Assembly: GCF_000261365.1 (NCBI RefSeq)
Contig: NZ_AJVC01000006.1
Location: forward strand, 62,001 to 126,000
DNA: 64,000 bases
Origin: Herbaspirillum sp. GW103
Lineage (GTDB): Bacteria; Pseudomonadota; Gammaproteobacteria; Burkholderiales; Burkholderiaceae_D
Reading direction: 5' to 3'
Position 1 is the first letter of the stretch; each line of letters opens with the position of its first letter. Both the position numbers and the translations under genes were made by a program. Under the pieces are notes generated by a model. The model was not told where the DNA came from. It worked only from the letters and a program-made list of their open reading frames with translations, and searched no databases. Below, piece by piece: positions 45,675 through 52,625 of this stretch.

Positions 45675-46157
45675 ATGAACGATCGCGCCACTATAGCGCC
45701 CAGGCACTTCTTCTTGAAAGCACGCATGCTCCCCACTTATGGCGCCACCTATCGCGGCAAGCACATCAGCGTCTCCTGCACGCAGCAACGCGATGGCGAC
45801 GTCCTTTGCACCGTGCAGATCGACGGCGAACCGGCCCCCGGCCTGCGCGGCAATCCCTTCGCTTCGGTGGCATCGGCACAAGTGGCCGGCGTGGGTTACG
45901 CACGGGCGATGATCGATACCCAGCTCGACAATGACGTGGCCGAGCATCACGGCTATTTCATCCGGGTCAGCAGCAGGGAGCAGATCGACGGCACCTGGGT
46001 CGGTAGTTACCAGCTGCATCGCAATGACAACCCGGTCGCTTTCCGGCGCGTAGTGTGCGAGGACTTTCGCGGCAATACCCCGGTAGAGGCAGAACAGTAT
46101 GCGATGGCCACGGCCTTCGTGGCAGTGGACGCCGACGTCAAGGCCGGCAAGCTCTGA
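45675..46157 (+). CDS. Hypothetical protein
   Basis: 160 aa from the ATG at 45675; 143 aa if it starts at ATG 45726 (MLPTYGATYRG). Upstream ATGs extend the frame to 45591 without a better ribosome site. A small alpha/beta protein is likely (HISVSCTQQRDGDVLCTVQIDG, then DFRGNTPVEAEQYAMATAFVAVDADV). I do not recognise the family. It follows the dehydrogenase operon and converges on the ArsR gene with a 15-bp gap. Confidence 0.6.
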   Translation: MNDRATIAPRHFFLKARMLPTYGATYRGKHISVSCTQQRDGDVLCTVQIDGEPAPGLRGNPFASVASAQVAGVGYARAMIDTQLDNDVAEHHGYFIRVSSREQIDGTWVGSYQLHRNDNPVAFRRVVCEDFRGNTPVEAEQYAMATAFVAVDADVKAGKL

Positions 46158-46172
46158 GCGGATGGGCCAGCT

Positions 46173-46505
46173 TCAGGCCGCTTTCTTGCGGCGGCTCGGC
46201 AGCTTGTCGTGCTGGGCCAGGATGGCCGACAGCAAACCCGGAAAGCGTTGCTCGATATCGGCGCTGCGCAAGGTGTTGATGTGGGTGGTGCCATTGCTCT
46301 CGGTGCGCACCAGGCCGGCTTCGCGCAAGACCTTGAAGTGATGCGAGACGGTGGACTTGGGACGACCGCCATCGAGCTCGCCGCAGGTCGCACATTCCAC
46401 GCGCGCCAGGTGGCGCACGATTTCCAGGCGGATCGAATCGCTCAGCGCGTAGAGCACGCGCTCCAGCACGAACTCGGCAATCTCGGGATGTTTGTAGGGA
46501 CGCAT
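46173..46505 (-). CDS. ArsR-family HTH repressor
   Basis: The protein has 110 aa. The winged helix reads ALSDSIRLEIVRHLARVECATCGEL then KSTVSHHFKVLREAGLVRTES. The ATG at 46505 was chosen; a TTG at 46511 adds two residues. The pair of cysteines (C-A-T-C) before helix 3 could be a redox or electrophile sensor. It is divergent from an Old Yellow Enzyme gene, with an inverted repeat between them, the usual arrangement for regulators of reactive-electrophile defence. Confidence 0.9.
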   Translation of the reverse strand: MRPYKHPEIAEFVLERVLYALSDSIRLEIVRHLARVECATCGELDGGRPKSTVSHHFKVLREAGLVRTESNGTTHINTLRSADIEQRFPGLLSAILAQHDKLPSRRKKAA

Positions 46506-46543
46506 CTGCAAGATGATACACCCTGGGTTATACTCCTTCCATA

Positions 46544-46561
46544 GTTCGAATATTTACGAAC
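46544..46561. promoter_or_regulatory. Inverted repeat, candidate ArsR operator
   Basis: GTTCG (46544-46548) and CGAAC (46557-46561) are exact inverted arms around an eight-base AT-rich centre, in the 125-bp gap between ArsR and the Old Yellow Enzyme gene. GGTTATACT at 46527-46535, close to the repeat, is a possible -10 element. Confidence 0.6.
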
Positions 46562-46630
46562 AACCGAAGCGAGTGCTGTGCCAGTGCAGCGCTTGTTGAT
46601 TTCATCTTCATCATTGACAAGAAGCCACCC

Positions 46631-47719
46631 ATGTCTGCTCTCTTTACTCCCTTCAAGCTCAAGGACCTGAACCTGCGCAACCGCATCGCCGTCCCGCCCA
46701 TGTGCCAGTACATGGCAGTGGATGGCAAGGCCAACGAATGGCATCTGTCGCACTACGCCAGCATCGCCCGTGGCGGTGCCGGCCTGGTGATCGTGGAAGC
46801 CACCGCCGTGGCGCCGGAAGGCCGCATCACGCCGGGCTGCACCGGCATCTGGTCCGATGCGCTGGCGCAAGCCTTCGTACCCGTCGTGCAAGCCATCAAG
46901 GCAGCCGGTGCCGTACCCGGCATCCAGATCGGCCACGCCGGCCGCAAGGCCAGCGCCAATCGTCCCTGGGAAGGCGACGACCATATCGCTGCCGGCGATG
47001 CGCGCGGCTGGGACACCATCGCGCCCTCCGCGATTGCTTTCGGCAAGGGCTTGCCCAAGGTCCCCAAGGCCATGAGCCTGGACGACATCGCACGTGTGCG
47101 CCAGAACTTCGTCGATGCCGCCATCCGCGCCCGCGACGCCGGCTTCGAATGGCTGGAGCTGCACTTCGCCCATGGCTACCTGGGCCAGAGTTTCTTCTCG
47201 GCGCATTCCAACCAGCGTGACGACATCTATGGCGGCAGCGTGGAAAACCGTGCCCGCTTCCTGCTGGAAACCCTGCGTGCCGTGCGTGAAGTGTGGCCGG
47301 AACACCTGGCCCTGACGGTGCGTTTCGGCGTGCTGGAATACGATGGCCGCGACGAGCAGACGCTGGTTGACTCCATCGGCGTGGTGCGCCAGTTCAAGGA
47401 GATCGGCATGGACATGATCAGCGTGACCATGGGCTTCACGATCCCGGAAGTGCAGATCCCCTGGGGGCCGGCCTTCCTCGGCCCGATCGCCAAGCGCGTA
47501 CGCGAGGAAGCTGGCGTGCCGGTGTCGTCGGCCTGGGGCTTCGGCACGCCGGAACTGGCCGAGCGCGCCGTCAAGGATGGCCAGCTCGATCTGGTGATGG
47601 TGGGCCGCTCGCACCTGGTCAATCCTCACTGGACTTACCAGGCCGCCAAGGAACTGGGCGTGGAGCGCCCCTCCTGGACGCTGCCGGCACCTTACGCGCA
47701 CTGGCTGGAACGTTATTGA
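46631..47719 (+). CDS. Old Yellow Enzyme, YqjM/NamA class
   Basis: The protein has 362 aa. RIAVPPMCQYMAVDGKANEWH carries the cysteine (near 26) and tyrosine that mark the thermophilic-like/YqjM class. The catalytic histidine pair is in LHFAHGYLGQSFFS, followed by YGGSVENRARFLLE and GRSHLVNPHW. It reduces alpha,beta-unsaturated carbonyls with NAD(P)H and FMN. The divergent ArsR repressor probably senses the electrophile. A strong terminator follows. Confidence 0.94.
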   Translation: MSALFTPFKLKDLNLRNRIAVPPMCQYMAVDGKANEWHLSHYASIARGGAGLVIVEATAVAPEGRITPGCTGIWSDALAQAFVPVVQAIKAAGAVPGIQIGHAGRKASANRPWEGDDHIAAGDARGWDTIAPSAIAFGKGLPKVPKAMSLDDIARVRQNFVDAAIRARDAGFEWLELHFAHGYLGQSFFSAHSNQRDDIYGGSVENRARFLLETLRAVREVWPEHLALTVRFGVLEYDGRDEQTLVDSIGVVRQFKEIGMDMISVTMGFTIPEVQIPWGPAFLGPIAKRVREEAGVPVSSAWGFGTPELAERAVKDGQLDLVMVGRSHLVNPHWTYQAAKELGVERPSWTLPAPYAHWLERY

Positions 47720-47772
47720 TGAGCTGATGCGGCGACTCGCTGCCTTGGCAGCATGACCGCATTGCCGGCCTG

Positions 47773-47811
47773 CAAGCCGCTCAGGGATTGCCTGAGCGGC
47801 TTGTGTGTTTT
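47773..47811 (+). terminator. Terminator of the Old Yellow Enzyme gene
   Basis: CAAGCCGCTCAGG (47773-47785) and CCTGAGCGGCTTG (47791-47803) form a 13-bp stem with the loop GATTG, followed by TGTGTTTT. The MITE-like element begins directly after it. Confidence 0.85.
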
Positions 47812-48085
47812 CTAGAACCCATTTCATAAATAGGCGTGAGTGCGAGCGAGTCCCGTTTGGGATGAAGTGCAAGGCGCGAATTTGGGTCAAGACTGGGCGT
47901 CTTGACCCAAATTCGTAACGCAGCAATTCGCCCAAACGGGCCGCTCCCTCCGGGTTCTGTCCAGAAAGGGCGCTGGCCGCGTTGCGCTCCTTGCGTGTGG
48001 CACCGCCACACGACGCGTCGCGCGCCTTGCCAGCGCCCTTTCTGGACAGAACGCATCTCACGCCTATTTATGAAATGGGTTCTAG
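47812..48085 (+). mobile_element. MITE-like element, copy 1 (274 bp)
   Basis: Bounded by 29-bp perfect terminal inverted repeats that begin CTAGAACCCATTTC (47812-47840 and 48057-48085). No transposase is encoded. Inside are four further exact inverted repeats: 47852-47861 with 47931-47940; a 17-bp hairpin at 47877-47915 with a five-base loop; a 24-bp pair at 47954-47977 and 48029-48052; and a small inner hairpin at 47995-48011. CTAG at both ends suggests a TA or CTAG target duplication. A second copy lies at 60659-60932 and differs at two positions. Its frames are spurious. Confidence 0.88.
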
Positions 48086-48149
48086 GGAAAATCACTAGAG
48101 CCAGGCAAGGTGCTTTCTCCTAAGATGAAGTCGTCTTGAGGAGATCATC

Positions 48150-48302
48150 ATGTTCACCACCTTCCTGCTGACTGCCGTTCTCTCTACCCTGGTCGTCGTC
48201 GCGATATCGGCGACGGGGATCTATCTGTTGGCCGAAGCCCGCTGGCGGCATCATCCGCTGGCCCGCAGCGCCAGCCTGCCGCCCCGGCGGCTGCCGTATT
48301 GA
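48150..48302 (+). CDS. Small membrane protein, 50 aa
   Basis: The ATG at 48150 is preceded by TTGAGGAGATCATC, a strong ribosome binding site. The protein is one membrane helix (TFLLTAVLSTLVVVAISATG) followed by a short basic tail rich in arginine and proline. A clear terminator follows at 48374-48407. I do not recognise it. It lies 64 bases after the MITE-like element, whose right end could affect its promoter. Confidence 0.7.
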   Translation: MFTTFLLTAVLSTLVVVAISATGIYLLAEARWRHHPLARSASLPPRRLPY

Positions 48303-48373
48303 GCGAGCGGGACGGTTCCTCTGTGGATGCCGCCTGGTGTGTGTCTGCCTGAATCGCGATGAAATGATGTTGG

Positions 48374-48407
48374 CCCCCTGGTCGTCGGACCCGGGGGATT
48401 TTTTTTT
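48374..48407 (+). terminator. Terminator of the 50-aa protein gene
   Basis: CCCCCTGGTC (48374-48383) pairs with GACCCGGGGG (48388-48397) with one mismatch and the loop GTCG, then A and nine T. Confidence 0.85.
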
Positions 48408-48416
48408 GCGCCGGCC

Positions 48417-49151
48417 TTACAGGGCAGAGTAGCGCGGCAACAGGTCCTGGTCGGCGAGGCGAATTTCGATGGCGTTGGCGGCCTGGATGTGATCGGGGTT
48501 TTCATCGTCAAACGCATCGCCCGCCACTGAGACGATGATGGTGCCGCGTTGCTGTCCGTCCTCGTTCAATACCGGCAGCAGCTCGGCCGCCTCGGGGACT
48601 TGGGCGCGCGTGATCCTGCCTGGCAGATACAGCAGCCATCCGGCGCCGGGGCGATCGGCGAAGACCTTGTGGCGCATGCCATATCCGTCAGGGTCGACAG
48701 CGATGAAGGGAGGCTGCCATTGCAACGAGAGCCCCGTCAGCACCTTGATCAGATTGGCCTTCCGACTCAAGGATGGCACCCCCTGCGCCTGCAGGCGGAA
48801 AGTGGAATTGCCGGGTCCATCGGCCTGCTGCAATCCGAGCAAGATGGCGGAGCCGCCTTCTTCTTCATAGCCGTTCCAGATACCAAGATAACGAAAGCCG
48901 TTGGCAGGATCACAGCGCTCCTCCTCTTCCACAATGGCCAGTGCAGCGCGTGTAGGACCGTCTCTTTCAAATGCCTGGATGCGCCGGGCATCTTCCGGCG
49001 TATCAGCTGGAGGGCACCAGTCGTCCAGCGGCATGCCCACGGCGTCCAAAAGAAGCGCGACTTTCCATAGTATGGAGAAATGTTCGGATGCGCTAGGCAA
49101 GGCGGCGAGCGTTGAAGCAAAGGCAAAGTTGATGACAAGATACATGATCAT
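48417..49151 (-). CDS. Imm52-family immunity protein
   Basis: The protein has 244 aa. The C-terminal half carries the family pattern: VFADRPGAGWLLYLPGRI, QQRGTIIVSVAGDAFDDENPDH and ANAIEIRLADQDLLPRY. The N-terminal half has DWCPPADTPEDARRIQAFERDGPTRAALA. Imm52 proteins neutralise Tox-REase-5 nuclease effectors, and this gene overlaps the toxin gene by four bases (ATGA). It starts at ATG 49151 or 49145. It should protect the cell from its own effector and from sister cells. Confidence 0.85.
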   Translation of the reverse strand: MIMYLVINFAFASTLAALPSASEHFSILWKVALLLDAVGMPLDDWCPPADTPEDARRIQAFERDGPTRAALAIVEEEERCDPANGFRYLGIWNGYEEEGGSAILLGLQQADGPGNSTFRLQAQGVPSLSRKANLIKVLTGLSLQWQPPFIAVDPDGYGMRHKVFADRPGAGWLLYLPGRITRAQVPEAAELLPVLNEDGQQRGTIIVSVAGDAFDDENPDHIQAANAIEIRLADQDLLPRYSAL

Positions 49152-49732
49152 GGCTTATGGAAAAGTTGGATGGGGAGCTTGTTGGCAGGAAAGACCTCGT
49201 TCAGATGACGAAAGACCAAATGATCCTGCACGTACCAGCACAAGTGGGCAGGACTGGACTTCAATACCGTCGCACTCTGCGCGGCGGCTTGTTTCAACAG
49301 ATTCGGGTACCCCTTCAATCCATAGAAGAACTTGGGCTCACCCGTCTTTCTGTCAAAAAACTGCGCATACCGTGCCTTGGCCTCTTGCAGAAGACATGGG
49401 CCGAGCTGGAATCCATCGAAATCAATGTCATCGAAGGCCCACTCGGTATAGGGCGCAAACCCGGTCACGCGCGCCTGATAGGCCCGCGCCTCTTCAGACA
49501 TGTGCCAGTTGCGTGGCACCAGGCTCCCCGCTGCGGGCGGACAGCGCTTGCAGGACTGATCTTTCTTCAACACATCGGCCTGGCTCAAAGGAGAAGACTT
49601 GGCCTCTTCAGCCCTGCGCGAACTGCTGTAAATGGCCGCTCCGGCACCGGCTGCAGCCGCCGATGCACCCAGCCCTATCCATCCAAGAATCTCGCTGCTG
49701 AGCAGCGGTACCGCCACGACGGGAGCGATCAT
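49148..49732 (-). CDS. Tox-REase-5 nuclease effector (T6SS cargo)
   Basis: The protein has 194 aa. The N-terminus is a hydrophobic, glycine/alanine-rich segment (residues ~8-35). The C-terminal domain reads YQARVTGFAPYTEWAFDD then DFDGFQLGPCLLQEAKARYAQFF, which is the PD-(D/E)xK core (D...EAK) of restriction-endonuclease-fold toxin 5. Such domains cleave DNA in target cells. It overlaps the upstream adaptor gene and the downstream immunity gene by four bases each, so the whole set is translationally coupled. The lack of a PAAR domain in the same chain suggests non-covalent loading. Confidence 0.85.
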   Translation of the reverse strand: MIAPVVAVPLLSSEILGWIGLGASAAAAGAGAAIYSSSRRAEEAKSSPLSQADVLKKDQSCKRCPPAAGSLVPRNWHMSEEARAYQARVTGFAPYTEWAFDDIDFDGFQLGPCLLQEAKARYAQFFDRKTGEPKFFYGLKGYPNLLKQAAAQSATVLKSSPAHLCWYVQDHLVFRHLNEVFPANKLPIQLFHKP

Positions 49733-49980
49733 GATTTGCCCTCCCCATCTTGCGGCGCAGCCAGCTTGTGCAGGACGGCGATCATGTCATCGAGCCTTTG
49801 TTCGGGCGTGGCGCCCGGACGGCGAAGATAGCGCACGGTGCCCGGACGACGGAACAGACCCGGCCAATCGGCCGACAGATACATCATGTAGATCAGGTGG
49901 GAAAGCGCACCGAAGCCGAGCGACAAACCATGCTCATAGGCCTCGCGCATGCGCCGGATTACCTCGCTGCGGCCCGGCAC
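49729..49980 (-). CDS. Small T6SS-locus protein, probable 5' frameshift
   Basis: 83 aa from the GTG at 49980. It reads VIRRMREAYEHGLSLGFGALSHLIYMMYLSADWPGLF and ends PEQRLDDMIAVLHKL. The reading frame stays open back to the PAAR stop and gives FLAERADLQRVPGRSEV just upstream, which looks like true coding. It has no start there. An ATG overlapping the PAAR stop (TGATG, 50029) lies in another frame and would join by deletion of one base at about 50010. It is therefore either a frameshifted gene of ~100 aa or a start at GTG. It sits between PAAR and the toxin and may be an adaptor; the function is unknown. Confidence 0.6.
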   Translation of the reverse strand: MPGRSEVIRRMREAYEHGLSLGFGALSHLIYMMYLSADWPGLFRRPGTVRYLRRPGATPEQRLDDMIAVLHKLAAPQDGEGKS

Positions 49981-50028
49981 GCGCTGCAGGTCGGCACGCT
50001 CGGCCAGAAACCATGATGTCGGCGGCCA

Positions 50029-50442
50029 TCAGCTGCGCACCAGCAGGGTGGCGCCGCTGATGGCAGCATCGCGCATGCAGCTCAGGCAGATGCCGGAGTC
50101 GACCGATGCGGTATTCCCGGCACCGGCCTTGGCCACCTCGGCCTCAGCGGCCATGAATTCCGGACTGGCGATCCGACCCTCGGCATGCGTGCTGGTAGCC
50201 TGGCTGGCGATGAGTGTGGCGCCACAGGCGGTGCGGTCACCGTGGCGCGCCACGGCTGCGCCAAGCGAGAACATGTCGCCTGCGCCGGTAGTGATGGCAA
50301 AGGTCCCTTGACACCGAGGGCAGACCGTCTGATCGCCCACGCGTGCCACCGGCTTGCCATGAACCATGAAAGTGAGATCGCCGGAGATGACCGTGCCGCC
50401 GTGGCTGGTCTTGTCCCCGATGGTGATGAAGGCTTGTGGCAT
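50029..50442 (-). CDS. PAAR-domain spike protein
   Basis: The protein has 137 aa. The PAAR repeat is visible: AFITIGDKTSHGGTVISGD, PVARVGDQTVCPRCQG and FSLGAAVARHGDRTACGATLI. These form the sharp metal-bound tip on VgrG of the type VI secretion system. The last ~45 residues (EFMAAEAEVAKAGAGNTASVDSG) are a short extension that may dock cargo. A GGAGGAG site lies upstream of the ATG at 50442. It leads a coupled operon PAAR, small protein, Tox-REase-5, Imm52. No T6SS core gene is in the window. Confidence 0.92.
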   Translation of the reverse strand: MPQAFITIGDKTSHGGTVISGDLTFMVHGKPVARVGDQTVCPRCQGTFAITTGAGDMFSLGAAVARHGDRTACGATLIASQATSTHAEGRIASPEFMAAEAEVAKAGAGNTASVDSGICLSCMRDAAISGATLLVRS

Positions 50443-50649
50443 ACGCTCCTCCTCTGCAGTAATGACGTCAGCCGCAGCGCGAAGAAGAGAATCCGGGAAA
50501 AGCCTTCAGCTGGTGCCGCAGCAAAGCCGCACATCATGCCGGGGCAAGACGCGTCGGCCCGCATGGGGCAGAAAAGAAGAGCGAATTATGGAAGTTTTTT
50601 TAGTAACGCCTGATACCTTTTCGAGGCAGGCGCAAGCGATCAAAACAGA

Positions 50650-50745
50650 TCAGTAAAACAGCAAAGTCCACAAGGGAACGCTGGCCAGCAGCAGACAGCC
50701 AAGGAAGGCGGCAAGGAAGAGCAGTTTTTTCTTTCGGGTGGCCAT
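50650..50745 (-). CDS. Possible 31-aa membrane peptide
   Basis: The ATG at 50745 has AGG nine bases upstream. The product is three lysines then a hydrophobic helix (LLFLAAFLGCLLLASVP) and a short end. It could be a real small membrane protein or chance; nothing else supports it. It lies 64 bases downstream of the GST gene on the same strand. Confidence 0.35.
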   Translation of the reverse strand: MATRKKKLLFLAAFLGCLLLASVPLWTLLFY

Positions 50746-50808
50746 GGTGAACCTGCAAGACGGAAATGGGCGCATGCGCAAGGCCGCAGTGTACCGCGCC
50801 CGCCGTCA

Positions 50809-51432
50809 TCAGGCCATGCCGTTGCGGCCGTGGGCACGGAAGCCCGGCCGCTCGCTGAGGCGCTCGTAATACGCTGCCACGGCCGGCAAGGGCGCATGGT
50901 CCAAGGGCGTGCCGAACCAGCGATTGACCGACAACCCGACCGGAATATCGGCCAGCGTGAATGTCGGCCCCGCCACGAAACCGCCGCTGTGCTGCAACTG
51001 TTGCTCCAGCACCTGCATGAAGCGCGTCCAGCCAGCGATGGACGCCGCCAGTTGCTGCGCGTCGCCATGCTCGGGCGACTTGCGCACCAGCGCCATGAAG
51101 GCATAACTCCAGCTGCGATTGAGGTCACTGGCCTGCCAGTCCATCCACTGGTCGATGCGCGCACGCAGGCGCGGCGCCTGCGGATACAGCGCGGTGCCGC
51201 CGTACTGCCCGGCGAGATAGCGCAAGATGCTGTTGGACTCCCACAGCACGAAGCCATCATCATCAATCACCGGCACCATCGCATTGGGATTCATGGCAAC
51301 GAAGGACGGCTCGCTGGTCGCCCTGAAACCGATGCCCCAGTCCTGCCGCTCAAAGGCAATGCCCAGCTCGCTACAGGCCCACAGGACCTTGCGTACGTTG
51401 ATGGAATTGTCACGGCCGTAAATCGTCAGCAT
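50809..51432 (-). CDS. Glutathione S-transferase
   Basis: The protein has 207 aa. The thioredoxin-like domain has [21 protein letters not shown] (Ser/Asn catalytic region near residue 9-12) and the cis-proline [20 protein letters not shown] that binds glutathione. The helical domain has [15 protein letters not shown] and [15 protein letters not shown]. It is probably a detoxification enzyme; the substrate is unknown. It is divergent from the EamA transporter. Confidence 0.92.
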   Translation of the reverse strand: MLTIYGRDNSINVRKVLWACSELGIAFERQDWGIGFRATSEPSFVAMNPNAMVPVIDDDGFVLWESNSILRYLAGQYGGTALYPQAPRLRARIDQWMDWQASDLNRSWSYAFMALVRKSPEHGDAQQLAASIAGWTRFMQVLEQQLQHSGGFVAGPTFTLADIPVGLSVNRWFGTPLDHAPLPAVAAYYERLSERPGFRAHGRNGMA

Positions 51433-51472
51433 GCAGGCTCCTGTACAGTAAGTGTCAGGCTGGCAAGTCTAG

Positions 51473-51598
51473 CAAGTGGCCCGGTACGGTGCCATGCACA
51501 GTTCTTCCTCATTCTCCCCGGTGTCTGTTGCGCTGCAGCCAAGTGGCCCGGTACAAAGCTGCCAACTGTACCGGGACGGCTTTCGGAAGTGGCCGTAC
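51473..51598. promoter_or_regulatory. Repeated AAGTGGCCCGGTAC boxes before the EamA gene
   Basis: CAAGTGGCCCGGTAC occurs at 51473-51487 and 51540-51554, 67 bases apart. GTACCGGGAC at 51568-51577 is its inverted core, and AAGTGGCCGTAC at 51587-51598 is a degenerate fourth copy. Repeats of this kind with the GGTAC core precede transporter genes ruled by MocR-type GntR regulators. No such regulator is in the window. Confidence 0.55.
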
Positions 51599-51651
51599 AA
51601 TCATCATCCGACTGGCCATCCCGACGCCGCATTGCGGTACCGCCCACTTCC

Positions 51652-52551
51652 ATGTCCTCCTCCAACATCGCCAAGCTGTTGCTGCTGGCTGCCATCTGGG
51701 GCACCAGCTTCATGCTCATGCGCATTGCCGCGCCGGTCTTCGGTCCCATGCTGACCACCTTCGGCCGCGCCTCGCTGGCCACGCTCTCGCTGCTGGCCTT
51801 TGCGCGCATGCGCGGGGTATCGCTGCAATGGCGGCGCAACTGGCTGCCCTACCTGGTCATCGGCATCTTCAATACCGCCCTGCCCTTTGCACTCTTTGCC
51901 TGGTCGGCCTTGCACATTCCCTCGGCCTACATGGCCACCATGAATTCGCTGGCACCGATCTTCACGGCCATGTTCGGTTTCCTGCTGCTGGGCGAGCGTC
52001 TGAGCCTGCTGCGTACCGGCGCCTTCGTGCTGGGTCTGGTGGGTGTGGCAGTGCTGGTCGGCATCGGTCCGGCGCCAGTCGACGCGCTGGTGGTCGCCGG
52101 TGTGCTGGCGGCCATGGGGGCGGCGGTCAGCTATGGTTTCGCCGCCACCTTCACGCGCATGCGCGCCGGTGGCATCCCGCCCATCGCCATGGCCACGGGC
52201 AGCCAGTTCGCCGCAGCCCTCTGTCTGTTGCCGCTGGCGGCACCCTCGCTGCCGCATGCCTTGCAAGCGGGTACGCTGCCGGCCCTGCTCTCTGTACTGG
52301 TGCTGGGCGTGGTCTGTACCGGTATCGCTTATGCACTGTTCTTCCAACTGATTGCCGCCGAAGGTGCCACCAAGGCCATCACCGTGACCTTCCTGGTGCC
52401 GATGACGGCCTCGCTGTGGGCCTGGCTGCTGCTGAACGAACCGGTCACCCCGGGGACCGTGGCGGGCATCGCCATCGTGCTCATCGCCACCGCCACCGCC
52501 TTGCGGGCCAAGCCGGCAGCCGCCGCCAGTGACAAGAAAGTGGCAGCCTGA
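51652..52551 (+). CDS. EamA-family (DMT) transporter
   Basis: The protein has 299 aa with ten predicted helices in two EamA repeats: the first begins LLLLAAIWGTSFMLMRIAAPVFGP and ends LAPIFTAMFGFLLLGERLSL; the second ends VPMTASLWAWLLLNEPVTPGT. These are typical drug/metabolite exporters. The ATG at 51652 is far inside a long open frame that is a shadow of the GST gene. Substrate unknown. The repeated boxes upstream suggest tight control. Confidence 0.9.
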   Translation: MSSSNIAKLLLLAAIWGTSFMLMRIAAPVFGPMLTTFGRASLATLSLLAFARMRGVSLQWRRNWLPYLVIGIFNTALPFALFAWSALHIPSAYMATMNSLAPIFTAMFGFLLLGERLSLLRTGAFVLGLVGVAVLVGIGPAPVDALVVAGVLAAMGAAVSYGFAATFTRMRAGGIPPIAMATGSQFAAALCLLPLAAPSLPHALQAGTLPALLSVLVLGVVCTGIAYALFFQLIAAEGATKAITVTFLVPMTASLWAWLLLNEPVTPGTVAGIAIVLIATATALRAKPAAAASDKKVAA

Positions 52552-52569
52552 TTCCAGGCTGGGCCAAAT

Positions 52570-52606
52570 AAAAAGGCGCTGCGGGGAAATCCGCAGCGCC
52601 TTTTTT
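52570..52606. terminator. Bidirectional terminator
   Basis: GGCGCTGCGG (52575-52584) and CCGCAGCGCC (52591-52600) form a 10-bp stem with the loop GGAAAT, with A5 before and T6 after. It serves the convergent EamA and cyclodeaminase-like genes. Confidence 0.88.
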
Positions 52607-52625
52607 CATGCCACCCGGGTCCGGC

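Noticed and set aside
47781-48095. Open frames of 83-105 residues inside both MITE copies
   Set aside because: They run through inverted repeats, have no ribosome binding site, and exist only because the element is GC-rich.
50640-51266. 208-residue minus-strand frame overlapping the GST gene
   Set aside because: It is the shifted frame of the GST gene; only the last 31 residues match the possible small peptide, which is in another frame.
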